From Chiridota heheva (lineage: Eukaryota > Echinodermata > Holothuroidea > Apodida > Chiridotidae), in the NCBI GenBank assembly GCA_020152595.1, contig JAIGNY010001483.1, positions 86,001-150,000 of the forward strand: a DNA stretch of 64,000 nt, given 5' to 3'. The position numbers were made by a program, and so were the translations under genes. Of the stretch, positions 42,507-49,454 are shown in pieces; positions within the stretch are counted from its first letter, which is position 1, and each line of letters starts with the position of its first letter. The notes under the pieces were generated by a model that worked only from the letters and a program-made list of their open reading frames with translations, ran no database searches and had not been told where the DNA came from.

Positions 42507-45500
42507 CCTCCTCTCTCCCTCTCCTCTCTCTCTCTCCTCTCCTACCCTCTCTCTCTCTCTCAATCTCAATGTCGTAATTCATTTAAGGAACCATACGTGA
42601 ATGCCCCATTTTGGTCAATTTTTCATATATTCATTGACCTCTCAAAGTAATGAGTTAGGGTGGATTTGTAGCTATTCAAGAGGTCAATATTTGTGGGTCT
42701 CTGGAAAGTTGCGCTCTCACTTTTCGGTCTAGTACCCCTTTCATATAATTAACAATTTAATTTAAGTTTGTGAAAAGAATAAATAAAGGATAATCAACTA
42801 TTTTTCAATATACAATTAACTCATTGTAAACACCAGGGTGAACTAACGTAACCTGATCATCAGAGTACCTAATTAATAGTAATGGCGACGAAGGGATAAC
42901 ATATTCTAGATTCTCAATATTCACACATTTCGTGCAACTGATCGTGGTATTGGTAACTTGTTGTGTGAATGTTAAAGTCAATCGTAATCCTTTCTAATGA
43001 ATACTCACAGTAATTTTTCAACGACGCTAGTTAGACATTTATTTCAAAATTCTCATTAGCAAAAACACTCCTTCATATTTTCACTTATAAAGCTCCCTAA
43101 AAGTATAGTTTTTCTCAAAGAGCATTGCAGTAATGGAATATTCACATGCGGAATAAAGAAACTAACATATATAATTCTTGTTTGCTTTTTTGCTTATTGT
43201 TTTTAAACAGGGTGAGCAGAGAATCAAAGGAAGTGTTATAATGTACTCAGAGACGATTAATTCAGTCGATTCACTATCTATTCGTTTGACCGTATCTGAG
43301 CTTTCTCAGATGACCTTTGACCTAGAAATTCACGATCTTGGCCCAACGCTACATATATTGTTGAAGTATATGCTGTGAATAGATATGGGGACGGTAACAA
43401 GACCCGTTTCAAATTTCGGACGGCTGCAGGTGAGAGAACAGTGTGAAAAACACAATTCTTAAATCGAGAACTTTTTTAGGTGTTTTCTTCCCCCCACAAA
43501 GCTGCATGTTTTACATTTGAAGAAAGTGCCCCTTGAAACAGACGGATGAAACTGCCACTGTCATTTTCATCCCATTTCAAGAACATTCTCTCAACGAGGC
43601 GATGCATGTATTACGTTTGAACATAAATTTTGCTATTATACGAGGTGGAGTAACGTGGAAATTAAATAGGAAACTTTAAGCTTTTCAGTGACTGCTTGTC
43701 AATGTCACGTAATCGATCATGCGGTGACTAGAATAACACAGACACAGAAAACCAGGATGGAGTAGTGTTTAAGGGCGGATTCTGTAATGTGACAGTGGTA
43801 TGGTATCTTGGTAATTGTCTTTCTTCGTCTTCGTTTTGTCGCTTTTTATGGTTGTGAACTTAAATCAATGTTCAACTGATTGATTTGATTGATTTGGCAG
43901 GTGAGAGAACAATACGAAAAATACCATCTTTAAATCGAGAACACTTTCATAAGTGTTTTCTTCCCCCACAAAGCTGCACGTTTTAATTGACAATGTTACG
44001 GTATCTTGGTAACTGTCTTTCTTCGTCTTCGTTTTTTTATTTTTTTTATTTTTTATGCTTGTGAACCTAAATCAATGTATAAGTGAGATTATTTGACTAA
44101 AACATATAAAGCATTATTATAGCATGTATGCACAACTATTGATTATATACGTAGATCGCGGTAAAGTTGGATGTGCATAGACTTGAAGTATTATATTTTT
44201 TGAGTGGTATGTGGTGACTAAAGGAATTGGTGAGTACCAAGAAAACAAATGTAATAATTAGTTGTAATTGTATACACATGCTAAATCTCGTAACCAGGTA
44301 ATAATTGTCATCACATATCACAAGAAAATGCACGATTTTTTTTAACATTTCTTTGAATCATAACTGTGAGGAATAAATGTGAGGGATTACTTTAGTAAGC
44401 AAAAATGTTCCCGTCACTTGAAAGAGAATGTCATTTCAAAAGACAAGAATTGATGTTATAAATCGTATTCCATTTTGCGAAGGCATTGTTTTTTAAACAT
44501 TTGTTTGAATCATAAAAATACACAGGTATTACTTCAGTAACCAAAATATTCCCTTCACTTGAAAAGAACATTTAAAAAGGTAACAAATGGCAAAGAAAGT
44601 GTTATGGGATCCTATTTAGGGAGATTTAGTATCTAGTTGAACAATCAATATGTCACCATAGTTTGTCCATTTGCTCTGTTAAAAAAGATGGATTATTTGT
44701 ATCAAATAATCGTTCAAAGTGATTAACGGCTTACTCAATTTAACGTCAAGAAACTGATGACTTTGACAAATGTAATTACACTCTTTTCGTGTTTAATGTC
44801 AAATTTGAATTGAGGCGAAAATAAGAGACCAGTAAGAGAATAAGAGGCGCTTCATCTCTCTGATCAAATATGTCAATTATACTGATACAAACAGGATAGA
44901 ACGCGTAATATTATTATTGAAATGAAATCCTTTCAGGGAGTAGCTGTGTGCTCCTCCGGCTTTTTTAAAGTGGAAATTATAGGTTCATGCTTTTAGTTCA
45001 AATATGCGAATAAAACTTTGCAAAAACAGATGGAAAAGTATACTACAAATGAGGACTTTCGTATAACCTCTTGTAACCTCTGTTGCAAAATGAAGACAAT
45101 TTCAAGTAAATTCCTTGAAAGTCTTTTCTTGTTTCAATAAATGAACAAACGATGTAAAAACGTTATTCTAACATACATGCATCTCAATTGCTTATTGCCT
45201 AATTGAATTCGGTGAATCTTCCAATCGTAAATATAAACATATTTTTAATTCTAAAAAATCCTTATTCTACAGAGGATACTGAAGAACATACCTCAGCGAT
45301 GGAATCATTTGGTAAACAAATTTCATATTTTCTGTTTTTTGATCGTCTGTTCTTCTCTGAATTAATAATCAACGCTTTTGCGTTTCATACATTCCGTAGA
45401 ACAAGTTTAACGTATGAGTTTTGCCTACATATGTGATGATTAAGAAAAACCTTATAAGTTTAAAAGCACTGATTGTGTTAGAAATGTACTTTGCAGAGAT

Positions 45501-45663
45501 ATGATTTTGACATTTTATCATATTACTCTTTTTTGTGACAGCAAACCTCAATGTGGAGCCAAAAAAGGTGGCGGAAGGTAGTGCCTCAACGATTCAACCC
45601 ACTAGGAAACAAATCATCTGCAGTTCTGCAATTTTCATTATTACCTCTTACGTTATCAGGTAG
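12747..45663 (+). CDS. Spliced gene: secreted/membrane-anchored protein with 3 Ig domains and 1 FN3 domain (12 exons)
   Basis: I assembled this gene by hand from twelve + strand exons with GT-AG borders and matching phases: 12747-12798, 22730-22885, 29038-29169, 30462-30668, 31501-31692, 32752-32874, 35156-35351, 39145-39245, 40945-41084, 43211-43429, 45273-45311 and 45542-45663. The total is about 560 codons if one missing base in the FN3 exon is allowed for. Domain order is signal peptide, linker with two cysteines, Ig1, Ig2, Ig3, FN3, short acidic linker, hydrophobic tail. All domain-boundary introns are phase 1, as is typical of shuffled extracellular modules in animals. Many N-glycosylation sequons (NGT, NYT, NLT, NHT, NTS, NSS, NDT, NAT, NKT) fit an extracellular protein. 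Such proteins usually act in cell adhesion or as receptors; the partner cannot be read from sequence. I do not recognise an orthologue. Further exons hidden in the 9.9 kb and 6.2 kb introns are possible. Confidence 0.85.
16257..16466 (+). repeat. 14-bp minisatellite
   Basis: The unit ATTGATCTAACTAC is perfect for about ten copies in the right half and degenerate on the left (TTGATCTAAAA, GATCTAAGATGA). In intron 1, about 120 bases before the small hairpin element. Confidence 0.95.
16583..16686. mobile_element. Short inverted-repeat element (hairpin)
   Basis: Arms of about 42 bases: TTGTTCGAGATATTATGTC... to AAACTTTACGCGCCACT, with the complement AGTGGCGCGTAAAGTTT...ATATCTGCGAACAA. The loop is about 20 bases. 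This could be a tiny MITE or a solo stem; no coding capacity. Confidence 0.7.
16730..19612 (+). mobile_element. 5'-truncated, degenerate LINE (non-LTR retrotransposon)
   Basis: The element starts inside an APE-type endonuclease: SSVVDYVLA, then the SNHSPI motif (canonical SDHSPI). Reverse transcriptase follows: NYRGISLISVLGKLFSN and SQCGFKKG at about 17.6-17.9 kb, motif A FIDFREAFDSVD at 17905, motif B GVQQGSPLSPILFN near 18.09 kb, and motif C as YVDHLVF in place of YADDLVF near 18.21 kb. A C-terminal part has VLRYGSEIW and a cysteine pair RICVLCD. The frame is broken repeatedly: between the endonuclease and the 16.96 kb segment, a TGA at 17262, a shift near 17.9 kb, TAG codons at 17944 and 17956, and more shifts after 18.2 kb. 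AATAAA at 19554 and an A-rich end follow. It is dead and old. The clade is probably CR1/L2-like or a relative, but I cannot assign it. Confidence 0.9.
22730..22885 (+). CDS. Exon 2: N-terminal linker with two cysteines
   Basis: The acceptor TTTTGTGTGTAG precedes 22730 and the donor GTTTGT follows 22885. The exon is 156 bases, phase 1 to phase 1, joining in frame to exons 1 and 3. It encodes a polar Ser/Asn/Asp-rich stretch with two cysteines (in ERCIDD and DSCINN) and no recognisable Ig fold. The two cysteines could pair with each other. A second donor, CTCAG followed by GTTCAA, lies 12 bases upstream and keeps the frame, so a form four residues shorter is possible. This is the least certain internal exon because no domain supports it; the support is open frame, splice sites and phase. 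Confidence 0.6.
26346..26471 (+). repeat. 44-bp tandem repeat, 2.9 copies
   Basis: The unit begins GCTATGTTAATAATGGTAC and ends CATTCAAGAAGATA; the copies are identical, suggesting a recent duplication. In intron 2. Confidence 0.95.
28027..28953 (-). mobile_element. Hairpin-ended MITE, copy C (interrupted)
   Basis: Same family as 2641-3201, in opposite orientation. It is bounded by TA on both sides (28025-28026, 28954-28955). Ends are CCCCCGATCCGG... and ...CCGATCGGCGG. The 28027 end can fold on itself: GGAGAACAGTTTTGTTCTCC is a near-perfect stem-loop bracketed by GATC-containing arms. Removal of a 388-bp nested insertion leaves about 536 bases, close to copy B. It lies in intron 2. Confidence 0.8.
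28299..28686. mobile_element. Harbinger-like MITE nested in copy C
   Basis: Inverted repeats of about 43 bases run AGGCCGTGACACACCGAACG... through GGCGAGCGATTTTTTAGA, with the complement at the right end (AAAAAATCGCTCGCCGCG...GTTACGGCTT). It is flanked by the trinucleotide TTA on both sides (28296-28298, 28687-28689). A 3-bp TTA/TAA duplication is the hallmark of PIF/Harbinger elements. The uninterrupted target reads ACCGTTAGGCA in copy A, confirming a clean insertion. No transposase frame is present. Confidence 0.8.
29038..29169 (+). CDS. Exon 3: first half of Ig domain 1
   Basis: The acceptor TTTTAACAG ends at 29037 and the donor G/GTTTCT follows 29169; the exon is 132 bases, phase 1 to 1. 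It starts with a proline-rich A-strand (PGPPLLP). It then gives the B-strand cysteine in SGSFRCKV and the C-strand tryptophan in KVYWRNN, the two core residues of an Ig fold. The second disulfide cysteine is in the next exon, so the intron splits the domain after strand C. That intron carries a Kolobok-like transposon. Confidence 0.82.
29313..30256 (+). mobile_element. Kolobok-like DNA transposon, non-autonomous, with THAP remnant
   Basis: Terminal inverted repeats of about 90-110 bases start AGAGGTCATGACACGGG and end with the complement CCCGTGTCATGACCTCT. Both ends are flanked by TTAA (29309-29312 and 30257-30260). TTAA target duplications together with a THAP-type transposase define the Kolobok superfamily (piggyBac shares TTAA but has no THAP). 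At 944 bases it is far shorter than an autonomous element. It sits in the intron that splits Ig domain 1. TIR arms differ at a modest number of positions, so it is not very recent. Confidence 0.85.
29629..29688 (+). pseudogene. First exon of a THAP-domain transposase (remnant)
   Basis: The peptide MPVRCVVGGCSNAKRGLSFQ is a typical start of a THAP zinc finger: Met, basic residues, then the C-x4-C pair of the C2CH module. A donor-like CAG/GTACAG follows at 29689. The remaining THAP residues (the later Cys and His, and the AVPTF box) are not found in the downstream open frames, so the rest of the transposase gene appears deleted. It lies between the inverted repeats of the Kolobok-like element and reads in the same direction as the host gene. 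Confidence 0.7.
30462..30668 (+). CDS. Exon 4: second half of Ig domain 1
   Basis: The acceptor TAACTTAAAG precedes the exon and a strong donor GTAAGT follows at 30669. It is 207 bases, phase 1 to 1. The exon contains the diagnostic Ig F-strand motif DTGNYTC with its disulfide cysteine, preceded by the E-strand FELHIDNIG and followed by a G-strand ending FRLEVL. The length between the cysteines and the DxGxYxC motif fit a V- or I-set Ig domain. Sequons NGT and NYT are present. Confidence 0.9.
31501..31692 (+). CDS. Exon 5: first half of Ig domain 2
   Basis: The acceptor has a long pyrimidine tract ending TTTCTTTCTGCAG at 31500; the donor G/GTACCT follows 31692. It is 192 bases, phase 1 to 1. 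The exon encodes the B-strand cysteine in NAVLECIADGNPPP and the C-strand tryptophan in QTYWVKA. The CxADGNPPP pattern is characteristic of I-set Ig domains of adhesion proteins. The region before it (EPPYKKKTVDDRFFNES) is a longer A-A' loop than usual. Confidence 0.88.
32752..32874 (+). CDS. Exon 6: second half of Ig domain 2
   Basis: The acceptor ACATTTTTTTCAG is followed by 123 bases, phase 1 to 1; the donor GTGAGT is at 32875. It encodes the E-strand STLRLSNLT and the F-strand HTGIYRCEA with the second Ig cysteine (the usual Asp of DxGxYxC is replaced by His), then a G-strand EYNVSLIVN. Five sequons (NKS, NLT, NHT, NTS, NVS) crowd into about 41 residues, so this half-domain is probably heavily glycosylated. 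Confidence 0.88.
32909..33021 (+). repeat. 14-bp minisatellite next to a splice donor
   Basis: TGACATTTTACTAA and variants, about eight copies, starting about 35 bases after the exon 6 donor. Variants include CTGCTAG and ACTTTAC. Confidence 0.9.
34026..34275 (+). repeat. Diverged tandem duplication, period about 130 bp
   Basis: Unit 1 has TCGGGAGGATATAATTTCGA, GAGTCGGGCATGA and TAAACAGTATATCC; unit 2 has CCGGGAGAACATAATTATGA, GAGTCGGACATGA and TTGAACAGTAGCCT. In intron 6. Confidence 0.7.
35156..35351 (+). CDS. Exon 7: first part of Ig domain 3
   Basis: The acceptor TTTGTTTTTCCAG ends at 35155. The exon encodes RTVTLECIIKALPPP with the first Ig cysteine and SQITWIKNG with the core tryptophan, then runs through the C', D and start of the E strands. 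The open frame continues past the proposed end into an intronic stop. The donor AGCGT/GTTTGT at 35352 is the one that gives phase 2 and joins exactly to the next exon, giving SSVFYIWN across the junction. Unlike Ig1 and Ig2, the break is in strand E and the phase is 2. Confidence 0.85.
36523..36781. mobile_element. Foldback MITE with about 125-bp arms
   Basis: Almost the whole 259 bases is two inverted arms: ATTGTCCAACATTTCA...TTTTGGAGACGGATAGTAAA and its complement TTTACTATCCGTCTCCAAAA...TTTTGGACAAT. The centre is about GATTATGGGTAGTCTG. Arms differ at several positions. It would make a long hairpin if transcribed with the host intron. Confidence 0.78.
37570..37740 (-). mobile_element. Diverged fragment of the hairpin-ended MITE family
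   Basis: Phrases such as AAAGTATCCCATGATGCATC, TGAAATCAGATCAATTTAGAGCGCAGGAA split into short matches, and ACATGAATGATCTCTTCACC align in order with copy C (for example GAATCAGACTTATTTCGAGCG and CATATGAATGATC). Divergence is clearly higher than among copies A, B and C, so it is an older insertion. No ends can be defined. Confidence 0.5.
39145..39245 (+). CDS. Exon 8: second part of Ig domain 3
   Basis: The acceptor TTTCTCTTTAG ends at 39144, the exon is 101 bases (phase 2 to phase 1), and the donor G/GTGAGT follows. It encodes DYGFYTCVVKNMLG, an excellent Ig F-strand with the second disulfide cysteine and the F-G turn, and then ends FEVN. An additional cysteine occurs in the G strand (NDTCIF); it could pair outside the domain or stay free. 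Confidence 0.9.
39515..39574 (+). repeat. 30-bp perfect tandem duplication
   Basis: Two identical copies of GATGAATCATATGGTTAAAC plus CACATTGGGG, in intron 8. Confidence 0.95.
39660..39860 (-). repeat. Possible SINE fragment
   Basis: On the minus strand the segment contains TCCTTCGAGGGACGTTAAGC, reminiscent of the GGGACGTTAA phrase in the body of many marine invertebrate SINEs. It is more GC-rich than the intron around it. I cannot find box A or box B with confidence, so this may be a 5'-truncated copy or a chance likeness. Confidence 0.35.
40945..41084 (+). CDS. Exon 9: first half of fibronectin type III domain
   Basis: The acceptor CTTAATTTTTCAG is followed by 140 bases (phase 1 to phase 0), and the donor GTGAGT is at 41085. 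It encodes RPLAPVIVSPPL, the proline-rich FN3 A-strand, then YKLSWNI with the conserved FN3 tryptophan, and REFRIKYTRVE, the C-strand pattern of FN3 domains. FN3 modules commonly follow Ig modules in adhesion proteins, as here. Confidence 0.82.
41538..41985 (+). repeat. About 89-bp minisatellite, 4-5 copies
   Basis: The unit includes CTTGAGCTGCACTAACACTG, AATACCCCCGAATTAACAGG and ACTATGCTTCTCGTGAATTA. One copy carries a small insertion (TTCTCGTGG) that repeats a phrase of the unit itself; the first copies are rearranged. In intron 9. Confidence 0.92.
42425..42575 (+). repeat. (CT)n polypyrimidine tract
   Basis: Mostly CTCTCT with TCC and CCT interruptions. The strand asymmetry gives long artificial frames on both strands (Leu/Ser or Arg/Glu rich); these are not genes. 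Confidence 0.95.
43211..43429 (+). CDS. Exon 10: second half of FN3 domain, with an apparent one-base frame break
   Basis: The acceptor GTTTTTAAACAG ends at 43210; the donor GCAG/GTGAGA follows 43429. The upstream part reads in the frame set by exon 9 (LTVSELSQMTFDLEIHDL) and then hits a stop at 43376. The last part reads in another frame as NATYIVEVYAVNRYGDG, the F-G signature of FN3, and ends in phase 1, which is what exon 11 needs. The two parts meet near GATCTTGGCCCAACG (about 43338-43352), where one base appears to be missing. With it the exon would be 220 bases and every phase would agree. A short homopolymer there (GGCCC) makes an assembly indel plausible; a polymorphic null allele is the alternative. 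Confidence 0.78.
43430..45272 (+). repeat. Intron 10 with an internal duplication of the donor-proximal region
   Basis: The sequence just after exon 10 (about 43430-43515, GTGAGAGAACA onward to CAAAGCTGCATG) recurs at 43901-43985, including the GCAGGTGAGAGAACA phrase itself. The block 43795-43885 (TATCTTGGTAATTGTC and following) recurs at 43995-44080. The copies differ at several positions, so the duplication is not recent. The second copy carries a donor-like site without an exon in front of it. Confidence 0.7.
45273..45311 (+). CDS. Exon 11: short acidic linker
   Basis: The acceptor TTATTCTACAG ends at 45272 and a donor G/GTAAAC follows 45311. It has 13 codons, phase 1 to 1, encoding EDTEEHTSAMESF: an acidic Ser/Thr-containing stalk between FN3 and the C-terminal hydrophobic segment. 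The exon is too short to rest on composition alone; support is the pair of splice sites and the matching phase. Confidence 0.6.
45542..45663 (+). CDS. Exon 12: C-terminal exon with hydrophobic tail
   Basis: The acceptor CTTTTTTGTGACAG ends at 45541. The frame reads ANLNVEPKKVAEGSAST, a polar stem, and then KQIICSSAIFIITSYVIR and a TAG stop at 45661-45663. The roughly 15-residue hydrophobic end fits a GPI-attachment signal: small residues GSAS as possible omega sites, a polar spacer, then a hydrophobic tail at the very C-terminus. It is rather short for a transmembrane helix. A donor (CAG/GTAGTA) overlaps the stop; splicing it to the acceptor before 45848 would change the end to RSSEV and a stop. 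Confidence 0.62.
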
Positions 45664-48195
45664 TACATGAATTACTTATGACCTTGTAGATTTTGTTACA
45701 CTTGTAAAGACTTGATATATACTGGGCCTCATAACGACTAGAAAGGGCATCAGTTCATCACTTCATGTTTTAGTCTTACGACAAGCGTTTTTATACGGCG
45801 CGTTACGGTAGTGAGATTTTATTGAAATATCTAACATGTCTTTGCAGGTCAAGTGAAGTGTAAATTCCCTCGGTTGCTATCAATATGGCTACATGGTGTA
45901 ATGTTATACCTGATGGCCTTATGAAGGATTGCAAAACCAACTATGAGGGTTCCTTTAAGTGTTATAATCTTACTCTAAGTAGCCATCATTTGTGGTGCAA
46001 TGGCACCTGGAGATACATCAGTAATATGACAATATTAAAAAAAAAAGGTTTAAATCTTAGCATTAGAACAATTGCACGGTACATTCTACACTCCAATCAA
46101 CATCTTATCAAAGGGCAGAGATCAAGGTTCCTTTTCATTCTCAAAAATGTGTAATCAATATCCAAGAGAAAATACGTTAAGATTAATATTGAAAAATGGA
46201 TTTAATAAGATAGTGTAACGAATTAACTAAATATTATGTCGTCTTTTAATTTTGTTGGGCCACTATATGAATTAAACATTTTTTCCACAATTGAAACGAC
46301 TTTCATACTCAGAGGTTTTTATGCTTTGTAATATAAAATTGAATATAGATTTTGTAATAAGCCATTGATATTTGATGTTCAGATATTGTACCCAAAGATT
46401 CTAAAGACAAACCTGCAATCACAATACAACAAATGATTTAATATGTATCTATGCATAAAGCTAAAGAGAAATATCAGGACAAGAAAATGGTTTCGAGTCG
46501 CTTAAATGCTGATATATCATTTGAGAACATGGTATGTTAATTCAAACACAGTTTAATGTTGCAAAGTGAGAACAGCATTTACACTTTTCGACAACAAAAC
46601 TTATGTTTCTGTAAATATTTGTAAAAATTGCTTGATCGGGTACAATTGAAAATGAGAATAACAACAATGTGTGAAAGTCAGCAATAATCATGTATATGTA
46701 GGTGCTTGTACAAATGCATTTATAAGTTTGAACTATTCATACATTAAATGTATATCTATGTTTCGATTTCCCGAATAAATTTTTATCAACGTCATTCTAA
46801 ATTTGTATTTAGTACATATGAGCTAGTCCTGATATTATTTATAACCTGAAGCAAACAAAATTGTCATAACAAGATTGTTAGGTACTATTTCGTAGTACAC
46901 CAAACGATTTCATCATGATGTTTCCATGATATCAAACTGTAAATTCAAATTAAAATGTTTTCATGGTATCTTTTCATATATTGTTTCCATAAAAAGAAAC
47001 ATTTGCAACCTAAAACAATGCTTATATAAGTTTTCGCCGAATGATCCATGAACTTCATTCGTAGGGTACAAATATAAATAATAATCGCATTTTATCATAT
47101 TACAACAAAAGAGAGAAACACAATTGGAAAACAATTTTCAAGTAAATCTTAAATTCACGAATGAACGCCTATGTTGATATATTTCCTTGTTTTTACATTA
47201 TCTTTTACCACAAATGTAACAAATTTCAATAGTCTACTTATTCATGCAGTGTAATTAGAATTTAAACTTTAATTTGATAGGCAACAGTATGGAAGACGCA
47301 GATATTTAATGTTTGCAAAATGTTTTACTAGAATATCTCACACCTACTGATATTTGTTTTTCAAATATTTCTATAAGTGTATTAATACAAAAATTGTTTC
47401 AGATAATCATTTTGTAAATATTTCGGTGTAAATTTTAAATGCATACAAATCATATTAAGAATAGTATACAATTTTTTGAAGTACAATAGTCTTTGTAAAA
47501 TCAGATTGAGGTGCTTAGTGTGCAAAAGACAGTAAGCCGACATTTGAGGCAGGGATGTTCTAACTGAAAAAATGAGATGCCTTCAAATATATGAGAGAAA
47601 ATTAAAATCACTTATGTATTCAAATATTGCATATTTGCAGCATGAACTTCACAACGCGACACCTTCTCGCCAATACTTTCAATGGATTTATTTCGGTTTG
47701 TATCGACCTTTAAAGCAAACGACGATACCTAAATACAGAAATCGTGTGTTTATTCGTTAATTATAATAAAACATTAGAGTCGTGGCTGAAAATAGGTAAC
47801 ACCTTCGTGAATAATTACCAATTATTGGTTTAAGAAAACGCTGATGAAACCTTTATCACCTTTTTTCACATATTCAGAATTTAAAAATGAATACATTTTA
47901 TGTGCAATCGCCAACCACAAAGCATCACCTCTGTCAAAGTACAAGTCAACGATACGACGGTCATGTGATTTTTAGTGAATCCATCTTTTTTCATACCAGA
48001 GAAATTCCTCTCCAAGCGTCAAAACATCATCCCAAAAATGATTTGTGACTTAAAGGTGAAAGTAAGCGAATCAAAGTCTACCTTGGAGGATAATGTGTTT
48101 GTCAAAACTACAGCTATTAACGTTTTAGCGATAATCGCTACCATCCAATCCTACTAGACTGTGGGTCAATGCTCAATTCCCATCCTATCTGGAGT
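45664..48195 (+). other. 3' UTR and downstream DNA
   Basis: No conserved coding sequence follows the stop. A good acceptor (TGTCTTTGCAG) at 45847 may start an alternative or additional last exon. The open frame 45885-46154 has no domain and looks fortuitous. An AATAAA at 46774-46779 is a reasonable polyadenylation signal for a roughly 1.1 kb 3' UTR; another is at 47765-47770. The rest is AT-rich sequence in which I see nothing else. Confidence 0.45.
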
Positions 48196-48745
48196 TTCGT
48201 AGTCCACCTCTTAAAGCAACACAAAAATAGATAATCTGTGAGAGATAAACTAAAATAAAAAGTTCCTCTAAAATTTCTTGCACGTTAGGAGTAATTAGCA
48301 AAAAATGTTCAGTTTATGTGAAGGGCGCTCTCTTCATGACAAACAGTCTTTTTTAGTCATTTAGATGCCCAAGACTGCTGCCAATTAACTCATTTTGTTA
48401 CTTAGGCCACAGTACAAAGTGATGGACTAATTAAAATGCAGTTTTTGAGTAATTCTTCTTTTAAATGACACAATATAGTCTCTGATTATAGAAAGGAAGC
48501 ATATCATTACGGTCAATGGGAAGATTAACTGTTTTACGTTCTTTTCTTATTCATTCTTAATCTGCTGAATATAAATACCTGAGTCTTGGTTGTTGTAAAA
48601 GAAACATTTTGAATAACATTTTGATGACGGAATAAGCGACCACTGAAAAAAGAGACAAAATCAGGACTTTAAACAGTATGTTGAAGTTGTACAGGAAACC
48701 ATCATTTTTGCAGTTATCTATCTTTTCATGATTTTAATTTTAAAA
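48196..48745 (+). repeat. Large inverted repeat, left arm
   Basis: About 550 bases, inverted copy at 52150-52876. Matching phrases, left versus reverse complement of right, include TAATTCTTCTTTTAAATGAC, CACAATATAGTCTCTGA, ATATCATTACGGTCAATG, TTAATCTGCTGA and TAAACAGTATGTT. Divergence is perhaps 15-25 percent by eye, so the pair is old. The inner and outer limits are fuzzy. Confidence 0.78.
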
Positions 48746-49202
48746 GACTATTCCATTTTATTAGGTCAATCATAGCCTTTTTTACCATACTAACTGGTAA
48801 TGTCCCCATTCTTTTTGATTACCCCTCCCTGCAGTGTTTTTTTTAATTTTATGAAAATATCCATATGAAATAATATATTGTATGTAAATTTTAAAAATGA
48901 GTCAAAAAAAATTCGGGCCAACGACTGATTTAACCATTTAAGGGCCTGTAATTTGATTCTTTTTTAAATTGAACTTCAAATAAGGTAGTCACATCATTGT
49001 GTAGGTATGTCAATTCTGTTTTAGATCTCTGTTTCATATGCTAAACTACAGAATCCAAAATAGCGGACATACATGCCACATACAGTACATTATATGACAA
49101 CCAGTCGAGAAGTGCACGACTACAGGAATACCTTAAAAATGGAAATATTGAAGCTTTTGGACATATATTCTACAAATAAAAAAAGATAAAATGGTTTTAA
49201 TT

Positions 49203-49359
49203 CATTACAGACCCGTAGCTGGGGTGGGGTGGGAGGAAGGGGTTCATTTACACTTGAGAAAGTGCAAATCTAAATATATAATAAGCACCGGAATTTCGAG
49301 GTTTGTTGCCCTTTTATACAAAAAACAAACCCCCTTTAAAATTCCTGGTTACGGGCCTG
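49203..49359. mobile_element. hAT-type MITE with intact 8-bp duplication
   Basis: TTTTAATT occurs at 49195-49202 and again at 49360-49367. The right end is CCTGGTTACGGGCCTG; the left end is CATTACAGACCCGTAGCTGG, which aligns with the complement of the right end if about five bases were inserted after CA. A CAG-N-CCCGTA start and 8-bp duplication fit hAT. Its interior is G-rich then AT-rich, with no coding capacity. Confidence 0.75.
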
Positions 49360-49454
49360 TTTTAATTATGTTTTCTGTCACAAATAATCCCTTGGATTGT
49401 TGGAAGGGTCATCCGGTAATGGCTGGTATTATTGAAGCAACACGATTGGCTTAA

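Larger units (their letters stand above)
41085..43210 (+). other. Intron 9, splitting the FN3 domain
   Basis: Phase 0 intron with an 89-bp minisatellite at 41.54-41.99 kb and a CT-rich tract at 42.43-42.57 kb. A 17-base phrase, GGGCGCTTATTA, recurs twice near 42.08-42.11 kb. No coding content is seen. Confidence 0.55.

Noticed and set aside
42192-42650. Frames rich in Ser-Leu or Arg-Glu
   Set aside because: They are driven by the CT microsatellite in intron 9 and run through non-coding sequence on both sides.
45885-46154. 89-residue frame downstream of the host gene's stop
   Set aside because: No signal peptide or recognised domain, and it lies in the probable 3' UTR. The other frame at its start is instead discussed as an alternative C-terminal exon.
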